Below are positions 21,946 to 36,700 of a stretch of 64,000 nt of DNA, piece after piece (within the stretch, counting starts at the first letter, position 1; every line of letters begins with the position of its first letter). Origin of the DNA: Opisthocomus hoazin (lineage: Eukaryota; Chordata; Aves; Opisthocomiformes; Opisthocomidae); the NCBI RefSeq assembly GCF_030867145.1, contig NC_134414.1:77924504-77988503 (forward strand), in the 5' to 3' direction. The notes below the pieces were generated by a model. That model saw only the letters and a program-made list of their open reading frames with translations. It ran no database searches and had not been told where the DNA came from. The position numbers and the translations under genes were made by a program.

Positions 21946-24900
21946 GCATTGTTTTTTCCTTCCGCCCAAGGTTCAGGTCTAGTATGAACTATTAGTTTAT
22001 ACTCCATGTTTGGCAGTCCAGTATGTGCTGAGGATCAGATTTGTGAGATTCACCTACATACAGGTTAACACTTACCCTCTGAAGTAGTCATATTTAACTA
22101 TACTGATATGAGTAAGTGTTGAATAACATGGGTGAGGTGTTGGAAAGCTCTATTGTTCTAATGAATAGATTGATTAGTCTCTGTGGACCCGATATTAAAA
22201 ATACCAGGTATCTAGCAATGCACTTTCCCTTCATGGAGTTGTCATAATAAATAAGGCTGGATATTCAAGTCAGGAACCTAAACTCATGAAATACTTATGA
22301 GCTGAAACATCCTGTTTTCTTCTTTGGACACCTACATAACCCTGAAATCTCAGTTGTTGCCCTTATTACACCAGACACACCAATGTTCATCGGAGTGATG
22401 CCTTACCTGACTTTCCAAGTAGTTGTTTTCAATACTTCATTATTTCATGACTGTTTATAAAAAGGCAGAATTTTAAAAATAGAGTCAGAATCTCAGAGAA
22501 ATGTTTTGAATACCTGAAAATATCATTAACAGTTAAAGCTAATAACTTTGGTAGCTAAATATCTTTTGCAGTAACTAGGTTATAATTTTTTTCAAGATTT
22601 CCAAAAGCAGCCTGTTAAACTGGGAACTGGTTTATCTGAAAGATGCATAATCCTCCCACATACTCTTTTTCCTGTAATATCAAATACCTGAATAATTTAG
22701 ATTTCTTTCAACTTACAAAAAAGCTCAATAGTCCTGATCTGTTTGCCTGAAGTAAAGGCTTGTTTCTCGTATATATACACAACACTTTTCCCTATGTGAG
22801 TGATATGTTTAAAGCATTTAGTGCCTTCAGCAGTTCCTACATTTCCTTTCCAAAGGTTTGTCTTGTCACTTATTATGAACTCTCCAGATACACATACATA
22901 TTTTTAATAATCTGATTGGGCTGTGTTTTGTAACTAGTCCATGTGTTAGTTAACACTTGTTCCTACGGTTCTGCTGACTTCATGTGTACATTCATGTGTT
23001 ATATGAGGAAATGAGTTCTCCTGAACTTGAATGAGCATTGCCCAATATAGAGAAGGATTTTTCTGCTCTCCAAGATAATGTGGATTCAGCTAGATGGGTC
23101 TTGCATAGGTGGTTGACAAAGCCTTGTATTTCCATGAGGCCTTATATTGCCACAGAGCTGTAGGTCCTGAATTAATGGAGCATTTTGGGAATGTTTGTGG
23201 TTTGGTTTGTGCTCAGCTAAAATATTCCTGATTATTAGGAGGAATCAACAACCCATTCTGTCTGTTCCCAGTCAGGGAAACAGCGTTAACAGAATTGAAT
23301 AAAGATTGAGTAATTTTGTTAGTTATTTAGTGTATTCATTAGTGTGTTGATGTGTAATTTTGTCTTATTTATTCCAGAACTATTCTTTTTAACACATTAT
23401 TATTTTAATTTTTATGCTTGCTGCTGTTATTGTGTTAGTTAGCTCTATATGTTTATGAGAGAGTGAATGAAGTCCTGGAAAATTCCCACTGACTATTAGT
23501 GGGCTAATGAATCTTTATGTAGGTAATTCAGATAAAACTATTTGAATGAACAAGATCACAAATACTTAACTCTATCATTGGTTATTGCAATAATTGTATT
23601 TATACATACTTTAAAAAACATTTATTTGCTTCTGCAGAAAAATTCTTCTGTCTTTCTAGTCCTCTCTCTGTTCTGTAATGCCTAAAATCAATGTTCATTT
23701 CACCTCATTTCCTTGTTGGTTTTGCAGCATGGTGATCTAGTAAAAAACTAAATCAGAAAACAATGCAGAGTGAAGTACAGATATGATAGACAGTAACGGA
23801 CTGCATTGCTTGATGCAGTAGCAAATCATAGCTAACAGAGCCCAAGTCTCCTTTTTAATTTATAATGAGATGTGACTTGAAGCAATTACACTGATAATTA
23901 CTGTAACTGCCAATATGGGGTAGGTGGGAGATCTCTGGAAATGATAATTTTCTGTCCTTTTCTGTGGCAAATCTAGTTCCTCTGAATCAGGTTCAAGAGT
24001 GTAACAGCTGTGACACCTGGCAGTCTAGTGGATTGGTTGGCTGGATTTCCCACAGGAGGATTTCACATTTTTAGCACCCGTTTGTTTTCCAGTCTCATTT
24101 TCCAGATAGTTCATTCAGCGTTTGGAGAAGGCTATCATAACAAAGCAGTGTTCCCACCTGTTGGTCATGGCTTGTTTGATAAGCAGTCCATGTCAGTTCA
24201 GCTATGCTTGCGTCTGTTACTCACTGCAGCTGTGTGGTGTCAAGGGCTCCCCAACACCCTCCAGACTTAGCTTTTGGTTTTCTGTGGATAGCATGTTACC
24301 ACCTGGCCAAAACGACTCTCTCTTCTGTCAGGGCAGTCCGCTCATCGGCAGAGGAAAGTGTGTTAAACTTTCCGTCTCTTTCCCCATAAAGAGTGAAACA
24401 TGGAGATGTGCCAGGGAACAAAGTGCCGTTCCGTTGGTGTAGGAGGCAGGTGTTGGGGTGTCTGAGAGGGGAGAGGAAGGGCACTTCTGTCCAGATTCTG
24501 AGAGCAAGGCCAGCAAGGTTTCTTTCAACATCTCGGGAAGGTACACAGAGGGCACGTCCACTGGGTAAAGAAAACAAACAGTTTGTGAATTGTGTGTGAT
24601 GGAGAACACTCACCTCACAGTGTGTCTTTCATTTTATTCGAGGTAGCAGTGTGGCTCAAGTACCCTTCAGTATTTTAGCCCAGCCATGTTTTTGTATTGC
24701 AGACAGATACTGTCAGCTTACAGAATACTGTCAAGAAATTTCTGAACCTCATTCAGGAGAACTCCACATTCTTGTCTCTTAGGTTGCCCGAGAACACCAG
24801 AAAGTTCCTTCCCTATATCCAAGTGCTGATGTTGTGCATGTAAAGACAATTTCCAAAGGCATGCTTTTGATTTGCAAACCCTCAGCTTCAGGGTTTTCAG

Positions 24901-25269
24901 TGGTAGCTGTGGATGATCAGCATTCCCAAAACTAATCATACTCCTGTCTCGTACTCTCTGCGTACTCAGCCTGTGCTGTTCCTTCCCCACCCCATGTATC
25001 ATAAGTTTATTCTTCAGATGCCTCCCACAGTTTTGTGTTCTGCTACATGAGTGTTTATTATATGCTCATTTAAAACCCCAAAATCCTCCTTAAAGAAATA
25101 TACAAAGTGAAAGAGAGCATGCGATTTTGTTTACTTTGTTTCTTCCTATTTTATTCTCTTTCATTTTTTCTTTGGCTTCCAAGTCTTTTGCCATTCATTC
25201 ATTACAACTGTCATCATTTTGTGCCAGGAGGGTGCCTAGTAGTTGGTGGTCTTATTTGATATGGTGACT
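21946..25269. other. intergenic, no feature seen
   Basis: No supported exon or repeat was found. ORFs at 24010-24613 lie in overlapping frames on both strands with no splice context and are taken as chance. Confidence 0.5.
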
Positions 25270-25385
25270 TTTCAGTGGCACAGTACTGGGTCAGACGAAG
25301 GTCCGTGTAGCCCGGACCCTGTCCCCTGCAGTGGCTAGAAGATGATTCCTGAGGAAGAGTAAGAACAACAGCTGACATGTGAATA
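25270..25385 (+). repeat. ancient CR1-type remnant
   Basis: CACAGTACTGGGTCAGACGA, followed by AGGTCCGTGTAGCCCGGA and CCTGTCCCCTGCAGTGGC, resembles the old sauropsid CR1-like 3' segment ('gggtcagaccaaaggtccatctagccc'). It is highly diverged and short. Confidence 0.6.
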
Positions 25386-28300
25386 ACAACAGCTACAAAC
25401 TTAGTAAATGTGAATACTTAAAAAGCAGACTGGTTTGATCTTCTGAGGATGAAAACAAAAAGGAAAGCAGTGAAAAGCCTCTTTATCCAAGACTATTGCT
25501 CTGCTGCCATAGTCATGGAGCCATTTGTTCCATGATAAATTTCAGGGTGTGTACTGGGGGGTGCTGAACTGTTATGTCCAAGCTCATGGTGGGTCAATAT
25601 TTTCTTACACTAAAGAGTACCTGTTCTCTCCTAGCATCTTCATTCTCCATGTCATCATCCTGGCGTTCATCAAGGCATCAAACTCCGCAGTTGCCAAGCG
25701 CTTCAACTCCCAGCTCACCGAAGCACCCCTGTTTCTTGCACAGTCTGGCTGTAGGAGAGTCTCCAGAGCCTGGTAAAAGCAACATCACCAGAATTATCAG
25801 AGTCAACACGGAGCAGCAAGGATTGGCAAAGCCACCTCAGCACCACTGTGCCAAGCAAAGGAAGCCATGTTAAGGGTCCATGATGAAGGAGCTTGTGAGG
25901 AATGGATGAAGCTGCAGATAGGACAGATTTTTAGCACCTGTAACTGTGAAATTTTATTCTTCGAATCAAAAATAAACTGACTAGTTAAGGCTAAATTATT
26001 TATGACTTTGCAGACTTACTTTGGAGGTATGAAACAGTGTCAGAGATTCAGCTGTGCTGCTGAAAAGTATCAATATGAGAAGAGAGAATGGAAAATTGTG
26101 TTTGTCTGAGTATCCTTTGTTTGCAGTAGACCTGTTTGGTTTATTAACTGGGGGTCTTTCTTACAAAATGCATTTTTCCAAAACTCCTTTTTCACAGACT
26201 CAGTCTGTATGGCTTGTAGGAAGACCTGCTGCAGGGAGCTTACCCAGTTTTCCACTGGTGCTGATTTTACGTGTATCTGTCCTAAAGCTTTTCCACTGAT
26301 GGGGACTGTCCCGTGAGAACACAGATGAGGTGCTCTGCCTTCAAAGGCTAGCCTCTTGGTAACACAGACTTAGACCGAGGGCTGAATTATTCTCTGTGAC
26401 ATTTGATATAAAACCAGTGCTATTCTGAAGGCGGAGGAATTGCTTCAGTGTTATGGCATTATAAGCGAAAGCAGGAATTGCACCCAGACACATTTAGGAG
26501 CATCTCTACTCTTAGCTCCTAAATAGTGGATAGGTGACTGAACCCAGTGAAAAAAAAATCCAAATAAAGATTCATTTTCTCAGTCTAACAAATGTAATGT
26601 GATATTCACTGTCCACGACATGACATTTGAAATGGCACACAGTCGGGGGGCTGTAGTGTGTTTAGCACTGAAGATCCTCACTGCAATCAAAGTGTGACTT
26701 GTAGAGATGCAGTGACACAAGTGTATGCTTGTCTAGGGCTTTCTGTTAGGGAGTTGAAGACTGATTCTTAGTACTTTGATGTATCAAAGTGAACAGACAT
26801 TAAAGATTCTCACAAGCTTGATTTTAGATACCTGTGCAATTTCCAGGCAGATGTATGTATTCATCTTTACGTTTGAAGTGGAGTTGAAAAGATACACTTA
26901 ACCAAACAGAAACAGAGGGCGCTCAATTAATGTATACACATGTATATGTTGTAACCCAGTGGTACATTTATGTTCAGTGAATTCCAGCTTTTATGGTAGC
27001 CAATTTAATCACAGCCCTTTTTTGTGTTCCAGATACATGACACATCTATTACCAGGCCTGACTGCTAGGATATTCTTCTGCTTTGATGTAGCAGTAATAA
27101 TTTCAGATCTTTGTCTTTATTATCTCCTCTACACCTTGATTCTTTCCTTTTCAAATGTCTTTCTCAGATGAAGACTATTCTTACATTAATACTGCTTTAT
27201 TATTACATTCCACATATCTTTCTGAACGAACTAGCGAATATTAAAGATTGCTGCCTGATTAAACAAAGAGTAACAGAGACAATTTCACCTTACAAGACTG
27301 CTAGTGCAGACTTGGCATGGCAGTGACGGGGGGGCTGTGATGGCTGTGCCCGGGGACTCCAAGGCCTGGACAGCTACAGTGCTGCGGCACGCCAGGGACA
27401 GCTCTGCAGCGGAGCACAGATTTCTGCATGTTCTTAAGGAGGCTTTTGCATAGCTATGTGGGGAAATAATATCCATCAGGGGCAAAATGAATGGGAGAGA
27501 AATACAGGAGACCTTTCCTCTGCTCAGGAAAGGTTGTTCTAAGCTGGGGCTGGCTGGAGCCCAGGCGTTTTACCATACGGCTTCTCGGATAGTCTAAGGG
27601 CCTTCTCTGGGCAAGGGGTCTCTACTTCATGCAGCCCACTCCTTCCAAGCACTAAATATTTCCCTTAGCACAATGTAACCATGGTAGCATGGTGAGAACC
27701 TTGACATTTAGGCCCTGAAATCTAAAAGAAACGAAGCAATGAACAGAAGACATCCCAAACACTATGAAATGCTCAAGCTCCCACTAAAGGTCTTTCTGTG
27801 TTGCTAGTAGTACCTTCCTCTTGTGAGGTAAATTCCCAGTATGATGGAGTGGACGAAATATTCTGGTTTGATTTTACAGATGCAGGAAGGTCACGTCTGG
27901 TTTATGGCAAAGCTGGTAGAGTCTCCCTTGAGGCCAGTGTGGGGACAACACCTGGAGCTGCTTGTGGTGCTTGTTACCAAATCTCAAGGAGCCACTCAAA
28001 GAAGGAGAAGGTGCCACATTATTTTCAGATGAATGGGTGTCCCCTGCCGTAGGAGAACTGAAAGTACTGTGCCTAATACCCTGCTTCTCTTGGGCTCAAT
28101 TTACTGGCTGTGCTTCTGCATACAAACAAGATGAAAATCTCAAGCCCCACTCTGTCTGTGCTTCACATTTTTAACAGCCATTAATCTGAAATGAGAATAG
28201 CCTGATGCCATCGTTGAGGAGAGAGTATAAAAAAAATTACATTTCTATCGTCAATGGAGGAAAACAGAGTCTTTGAAGATACATTTTAGACCTCTCCTCT

Positions 28301-30653
28301 CAGATGCTTCCTTTAGGCATATCGCTATTGCCTACTCTAGCCAGCTACTTCAGGTCTACACTTGGCCTGGAAAATCCTATCCACTTCTGTGCAGATAACT
28401 CCTACCCAGGAGATCACTGAGCTATCAGTTTTGGGAAATTGCTGAGGTTTTGATAGATGTTTCTGTCTCAGTGTGGAGCAACAAAAGGCATACAGATATT
28501 TTTATTTAGTAAAGGAGAATTACTGAGTTTTTGTAGCTGGAATGACCTTGCAGGCAGGATACTTCAATGGGATGTGAGAGAGAGTGTTGAAATTTTTGCC
28601 TAGCCTGATTCGGGAAAGACTCAAACCTGGGAAAAACTGTAATTCTGAAATAGTCTGTCTTGGGAGTTGCCATTTGGATAGTTCATGCTACCTTCTGTTC
28701 TGCAGCTCAGGCTCCTTACTTATGCCATGACGTTCTGGAGTTTTCTCTTGTAGAATGGAGCTGGGCACACACACGGACCCCCTGGTTATAGGAAGTCACT
28801 GTGGATCTGTTCTAGCTAGAGGAAAAGTTGGAACTGATATCATTATACCACAGCATCCATGAAATTTTAGGCCAGGATAGCTGGGAAGAAATATATCATG
28901 GACATGAGCATTTTGGTTTTCTGGAAGAAATGGCACTACCAGTGAATGGAAGAGCCCTATACATTTCGGTACAGAAGGTATCTTGAGGAAAAGTTTGTTG
29001 AACAGAAAATCTACTTTTCCCCCAAGAATGTCTTTCAACCACATCGACTTTGGAGTCTACAAGCTCATGTTTTTAGCAGAAGAAGATGCATCTCAGTCAG
29101 ACTAGTTCAGCATTGACATGATCATCTCACCTCTGTCTCTTGTGACTACTGTGTATTTGATGCTGTACATGTGCACACGAACAACATGAAGTGTGGGTCA
29201 ATTCTGCATGCACATATTGTTAAGTATGCGCAGATGGACTGTATGCCACCCCACAGTGACAGAGATGGTGATGCCCCTGAAAAAATGGCTGAAGAAAACT
29301 TACCTTAGTATTCCACTGGGTGCAATGCAAATTTGGGAGAAATGTGAATGGGAATGTTAACGAAGCACAGGATCAAAACTGGCAGCACAGGTAGTCTGAA
29401 TGGCGAATTCCTCTTCTGCATAAAGGGTGACCATCAATCACTGTAGATCCTGTAGACAAGCTACATTTAAAGATTGATTTATTGTAGAGATGTGGGTGGT
29501 GATGGACGAGTTCCCTTTTCACTCGTTATTACGGATCCATTTCACTGTTCGTTTCTGGGTGTGCAGTCTGACCACAAGAAGCACCTGTCATGGGACAGCA
29601 TTTATTAATTTTCCCTGCTGCGGCCCACAAGACTTTTTTCCCACCTGAGTTCGTTAAACGTTTTGTTGCATTGCTTTGTATCAAGCCTGGGAATTGTCAG
29701 GATGATTTATTCTTTTCATTTGAATGTTGGTCCGTCTGTACAACATGAGGTCTGTCCCGAGTTCCACACCATGCTGCAGCGGTGCAGGAGGTGATGTTTT
29801 CATATGCTCTCTTCTTGCCACGGATCTGTTTTAAAGAGGCGACTATTATTACGGTGGTCTGTCAACAAGATGAATTTTTCAATTAGACTTGCCAGATGGC
29901 TGAGCTTGACCAGTATGGCCTAATTTCAGGTTCTGTCAATAGAGCATAATCAGATCACCGAAAATCCAGGTTGCCGGTTCCATGCACTGCCACATACAAA
30001 GTTGGCAGTGGTGGGCTTTGGGCCTGGGCAAGGCCATGCTCAGACTTCTTTCCTGTGATTCTTTTCCAGCCACTGAGATGGTACTTGCCCTATTCACTTA
30101 CACTCACGTTTCTGTTTCTTTTTGAAAAAGAAAGATAGCCTACAAAACAAAAACAAAAAGAAAAAAGTCATATTCACCCCCACCTGTATTTGTCATCCTG
30201 AATCAAACTGTGCACCCCAGGGGTTGGGACTTGGCCCTGGCATTCAGCATGACATGCATTCAGTGGTAAGAAGGTAAAAAAGATACTTTATACTGGACTG
30301 CTCAGCTGAGCAAGAGGAAGGCCTAAGAACAGAACACCTGCCAGTTAGCTGTCACATTGGTCGTGTGGCCATGAAACTTCTGAGGTCCAAGGGAAGCAAG
30401 GACGAAAGGGGAAATGAGTGTACAGGCTTTTATGAGACCAGCGGATAGAACTGGAGGAAGTGGAAAAGCTTTTGAGATTGAATTCCTTTAGAAAGTCATC
30501 AGTAACCTCCTACTCAATTGTGGAACCATGAAATCAGATCAATGTCCTATCTTCCATGTGAAAGGGCAGCTTCATGGAAAAAGTTTGTAGAGGAAACTTT
30601 GACTCAGCCTGCACAGGTCTGCATAGGATCTTCTCCTCCATGGCTGTTTCCTT
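25386..30653. other. intergenic, no feature seen
   Basis: I found no exon with paired splice sites and a recognisable peptide. Short ORFs at 25525-25873, 27285-27485 and 27798-28174 are unsupported. Confidence 0.45.
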
Positions 30654-30717
30654 ATGGTTGGACTTGATGATCTTAAAGGTCTTTTCCGACCTAAATGATT
30701 CTATGATTCTGTGATTC
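30654..30717 (+). mobile_element. CR1 3' tail fragment
   Basis: GGTTGGACTTGATGATCTTA, AAGGTCTTTTCCGACCTAAA and then TGATTCTATGATTCTGTGAT is the 3' end of a different CR1 subfamily with two to three tail octamers. It is a very short 5'-truncated insertion. Confidence 0.85.
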
Positions 30718-33700
30718 CTCTCTTGTCTAGTAAGCACACTGCTGGCTTGACCGCTGCATAAATACAGCTGAGCTTCAAAGGGCTTGGTCCTCTGATAAAC
30801 GACACCGAGAGAGATCATGTAGCTGCTCTTAACCACATGTTCACATGGCTCCAAGTGCATCTGGGGCCACCTGTACCACCTCCTGCTGACAAATGGGAGA
30901 GTATGAGCATCAAAGCTGAGGTTTGCTGACGAAGCCTTGCTACTTCTGCAGAGACGCACCTCAAACCGGTGCAGTAGTACCCAGGTTCCAATTTAACAGA
31001 AAACACACTGAAGGGCAAAACTGTGCCAAGGTTGATTTCAGCACATCATAAGCTCAGTCTTCTAATTGCAGGGCTGCAAGAAAGGGCTAGCAGCAAACAA
31101 ATACAAACACATCTGTGGCCTAAAGTGACCACCAGCTCTACCTGCCCAGTTCATCTTCTACTCCAACCAGCTTTTAGAGTTGGGGCCTCAGCAGTGACAG
31201 TGCCACCCCTTCCTCTGAAAGCTGCCCTGCCCTGCCTGTAGCAGGTTTAGAAGGTGCAATCATCCATCTGCTGTGACATTCCCTGCTCCAGACAGCTTCC
31301 TCTGCAGGTAATTCAGATCCGAGCACTGTGGCATCCTTGCAGCTGCCTCTCTGCCTCCCTGTTTTCCGCATGACCTTCAGCTGCCGGAGGCTTTTGTGGA
31401 AAAGATGTGCGGAAATTCAGGACACGGGCTGCAACATGCGACAGCATGTACTGGTCTTGAGCCCAGTCTCATGATTGTAAGCTGAGTTTTCTCTGTGTCA
31501 GACAGTGATTTGGAGGCTGGAGATCCCTGCACACCTTGTCTTTGTTTTAAGTCCTGTGTCTCCAGCAGAGAGGAAAGAAGGTCGAAGCGGGATGGAGATT
31601 TAGGACAGAGGATGCCATAGTTTTCAGGGAAGCTGCAGAGACAGGGATATTTTAGAACTCTTCCTCAGACTGCTCTTGTCTTTTTCCTCTGGATATAGCC
31701 TTTTGTCTGGAGAGAAATGGCTAGGGACAGGTATACAAGATTTTCCAGGCAACTATTGCATGGCTCAGCATAAAAAGAACCATGGTGATGTGTTACAGGG
31801 CCTCATTTGCCAAGGTGGTCTTTTTTTATGCCTAGAGCTTGCCTTTGATCTCATTGACACATTTATTCCCCAGCATCTGAGTGGTTGTTCTCTGACATTG
31901 CATTGGGACTATTGTCCTTCGTTTCAGTAGTTTAAAAAATAATCACTGTTCTTGAATTTCGCAGGAATGGTTAAGACAGGATTAGATGGAAGGCTTTTGG
32001 TTTTAGGCCTGTGGCTAATTCCAACACCTTTAGTTTCCCTGAGGTAAGCCATGAGTTTCAGGCTCAGCTGAGCTCTAAAACTCAATGCTACCCTGAACAG
32101 TCTGGCAGATCTTCCCTGGTTTTGCTGTAAAGACACAGAATTGGCCAGACTTCTTCAAATCTGCACCAAGCTTTGTTCCCAGGAGTTCACAAGCTCCAGA
32201 CAAGCTCTCCCTAACCTGGAATGTAGTTTGAGTTCACGGCATGGCACCATGACTTCACCTATACGTTACATTTTTTTTGCTTCTCCCCCTTATCTTTCTA
32301 ATCTTTCCAGTCAGATTTCTTCTGCAAACAGCTTTGCCACTGCCCAGGTCGGGCAGAAGCCACACGAAGGTGGCTGTTGGCAGCACTGAGCCTGCATTGA
32401 TCAGCCCCAGCAATGCGCAGCCTGTGTTGGTTAAGGACCCACCCACGCTACTGGAGCCACAGAGCTGGTCGTAGGCTGGGAGTTTGAGCAGAGCTTGGCT
32501 GCCTGTGCTTGGAAACAAAACCCGGCTCAGCTGTGAGTGATAAATACTTGTGGACGCTGACTTGTGGAGCTCAGTGTCCTCCTCAGAGTAAATCACTGAC
32601 AGCGTGTCCTCCTCGGATTGTCCTGTTAGCACCTACTCGGAGCTGCAGGTGGCACAGTGCGTGGTACTGGGCTGGCCGGAGCTACTGCCTGGCTCTGCGG
32701 TGCGGGGCCCTGCTGTCTTTGGGACGTTGGTGTCCCGGCTTGCTGAGGCGAAGGGAGACTGTGTTTAATAGGAACAGGATGGGGGATTTCAGGGGGAGAA
32801 TGGTCTCATGACATACTGGCAATTCGTAGAACTGCCATCTCCCCATGCGCTTTCTGATACAACGTACTGTGAATCTACTCACTTTTCACGGCTAAAATGG
32901 AAAACCAAACCTTTTACCAGGAAACGTGTGTGGAGAGTGAATTCAGGCAATATGTGGTGAATACAGATGGGAAATACAGCTGAAAATGTTTTGCCTTGTT
33001 TCTACCATTCTTCTTCTTCTTATCTGCCTGTCTGCAGAGCCTGGCTTTGCTCTGAAAGCCTTTTCACATACACTGCATTCATTCACCACCCACAGGTGCT
33101 GCCTGTTTATTCTTTCCTGTTGTATTCATTGATCTAACATGAAAGTCACCTTGAACCAAAAGAGCTGTGCCCTTGCTAGGCATGCAAAGTATTAAAAAAT
33201 ATAAATATAAAAATAAGCATACAAAATACAGAGACTAGGCAAGTTTTTGTAGGGCTTGCTGTTGTAGGAGGTCATGGATACTGAATCTGAGTTGTCCATG
33301 AAAAGGCAAGATGCCATTGGGTTGAACAGGTAACTCCTAGCAAGGTTGCAGACTAGAGACCAAGGCAGGGTGTGTTGTATCTTTCAGTATGTATTTTGGT
33401 ATCCATTTTTTTCTGAGCAGAAGCATATTTGGGTACTTACTGGCCAGTTTTTCATTCACATCAAGGTGGGAGACATGGGGCCAGTACACAGTTTGCCTGT
33501 GAATAGATTATCAGAGGTTTATCACCAGAGAAAGAAACTTCTTGCAAGAAAGTTCCTGCCAAGGTTTACCATCAATCTTTCTTTTATGCAGCCGCTTTAC
33601 AAACGAAGGGAACTCAGCCCGTTCCCTGCCAAACAAGAGACAGGACTGCAACTTAACAGCTCAGTGTTGAGTGTTTAAAGATTTTTTGGCACATGAATTA

Positions 33701-36700
33701 GAAAATATGTTTCCAGACAATTACATTGTGAACATTCCTGAAGTGTTGGCAGCTGAGTGTTGGTCTGTTTGTTCTCCTAATTAAATCTATGGCTAAATGC
33801 ATTTAGCCACGCTAGCGCTGGCTGGTAGGAGTGGTGCTGCGCTTGGTAGTCCAATGCAGCTCTGCCAGCCCCTGTGGCCAAGGAGCAGCTTCACGCTGTC
33901 ACTGTGTGCTTTCATCCCCAGCAAAAAGCTACTCAGAGACTTCCTGCATGTCTTGCTGGACAAAATTAATTTTTTTTCCTCTTTCTCCTTTTCATGGCAT
34001 GGATCTTCTGCTTAATTCTGGCTGTAAGAGCACCAGGAGATTGCATATTTTACTGCCACAGGGAAATGGGTTACACTCAAGGGAAAAGCTTAAGAGGATG
34101 TGCTTTTTAAATGGCACAAAAGAGCAAAGCCCCATCATTTTCCATAGCTGGTGGGCATCTTGGGCATCCTTTCTCCTGTAAATGTGTGACACTTCGTGCA
34201 GGGTGGAATCTGGTCCACTGGGAAGAACTTTGCTAGGGACAAGCTGGTGGCTGACTGGTAAGTCGTGGTCCATTTTTGTCCCTTTTCCAAGCCTGCCCAC
34301 CATGTATTGCTTAAAAAGAGATCAATGCATTCAAATAATGGTCTGACCAGTTTTAACCACAACCTTCACAATTTGACTGCAAAAGCCTTGAAGTTCACAG
34401 CATGCCAAAGCACTGACCACAATATTCCTCACCTCCCACCATCGACTGTCTCTCCCACAGAAACTTTTGCTCCTGCATCTGTGTGGACTTGTATGTGTGC
34501 GGTTTGCATGTGCTTTGGTGAGCGCTTTTTCACTTCAGAGGAGTCACAGAGAAGCTGAGAGGTCAGGTCCACCCCTTCACGGAAACTGGCAAAGACAAAT
34601 GTGAGAATAGCTATGCAGTAGCTCAGGTGGAGTAGGTGATCAGAAAGAAAGTTTTCTGTTATTATACATGGTATGTGCATGCACATCTATTGCTGGTTTG
34701 CCTTTTTTTCTTGAATGAGATTATGAGTGCTTCTGCAGGGGCTTAGGTCTCCTTGTAAGCTATACCATACTGAGTTCAATGGCACCGCAGTTTTGATCTT
34801 TCCAGCAGTGGCCCCAGATAACTTCCAGGGGTTGTTGTTACGGGCACTCTCAATGCACATGTGCATGATTTCAGCTGATTCCCATAATATTCACCTGGGA
34901 CTTATGACTATACAGTACTTTAAAAATGTGTCTCATTTGTGACCTAAATGGGTTTTTATGAACTAAAATGTACAAAAGAAAGTTAGCCAAGTCAGTGGCA
35001 AGATCCACGCTTGACAATTTTCATCTGAGAGTTGAAACCTAAATGGAAGTGCTTGGTGAGGAGTGCGTGTGTGTCTGGGATACAGATTTAGCATCTGAGC
35101 TGAGCAGGGGGAAAATCCAGTGATTCAGGATGTAGATGTGGTGCTCGTGAATACTGTAGCCACAAATACACTTCCTGAGGAAGTCTAAATAAATTAAGGA
35201 ACTTTAAAAATCTCTCTCTGTTCTTCTGTCTTCAGAGATACAAAATTGAAACGAATAGGATGAAGTGCAGTTGCCCAGACACATCTTTCCAGTGCTATCC
35301 GAGATGCCTAAGGGTCTCTGGGACATCTGGTTCAGGCAGGCATACATGACATAAGGCTTAGGGAAGACTCATTTGGTCTGGCTGCTAGATGCTGGGTGAG
35401 ATAATCCAGAGCACCTAAAATAGCACTGAGCCCTATCAGTGAAGTCATTCCCGCTGGTGAATATTGCAGGAGAGGCTTAGGTTTGTCTGTTTATATCCAT
35501 TGCCATTTATATCTGCTTGGTTATGTGAGGAGTGGAAGGAATAGTTTTGCCCATACAAAGCATTATAAAACAAAGGCACACCTACTGATACCAAGGCATG
35601 CCACAAAAAATATCACTAAAAAATTTTTCTGAGCTGCTGCCCATAAAGTCATCGAAGGAACATTTATGCATCCTGCAAGGCACATTGAAAAATCATCCGA
35701 GCCTCAAAAATACCCATAAATGGCATAAAAACATTAACAGAACTACTATTTTGGAACTTGTTGATGGCAAAGCTGGGTTCTTTAGCTGGGCAACAGAGAG
35801 AAACGCTTCCTGGCTGCGGAAATTGCACCTTTTTGAATCTGTTGCAACCCACAGGTGGGTTCAGCTGTGCAGGGAGTTTCAGGCCCCGTCAGCGCCTTTC
35901 TCCTGCGCTGGCCTGTTTCTGTGCGTGACACATTCGCGCTTTGTGCTTGTTCAAACAGTACGTTGTCGCTAGCAGAAGAAAAAAGCCCCCCATGGCTCTT
36001 TTCTCCTATCAGCGTGGCAAAGCAGATGAGAATGGGAGATCCTCTCTCTTGTACGAGAGCACTGGGGCTGTCTGCATGGAGCTCAGCCCTGCCAGGGGCC
36101 AAACACTCCCGCAACGTGGCTCAGGGGCAGTGCAATTGCATGCCCTGGGGTGCATCGGGGTGCCTAAAGGGACAGGCACTTCTAGAGACGTTCAAAAATA
36201 CTTATGTCTTGTTGATTTAAGTGGCTGCTGCTCCTGCAAATCCCACAAAATGTGTAAGTAATGCTAAAACTCTGGCCCAGGGCTTGCAATTCTTTTATTT
36301 CTTTACTTTAGTCTTGAAGCAGCAGACGGGCAGGTGCCCCAGCGCCATTTACAGAGCCACAGCTGTGCTTCCCAGCGCCTGTTTTTTCGTCGTGAGCTGC
36401 ATCAAACAGGACATATTCCACACACTGAACTCCAGTTTCCCTTTCAGCCAACACCCTCTACTGTTCGCTCCTGTATATTCTGCATAAACAAAAGGTAGCC
36501 ACGACTGAATTGACTACTGCCTTCTGTGTGGTACAGTGATTTCTAGAGTACTGTCCTAATTTTGTCTTTGTTATTCTTTGAAACTGGCACAGCAGTGATT
36601 TGGTCACCTGACCTACCTTGTACGTCTTTCAGAAAAAATAACGCGCAGCGATGTCACTTTTCAATAGTTTCAATATAGTATATGACTTTGGGATTTATTT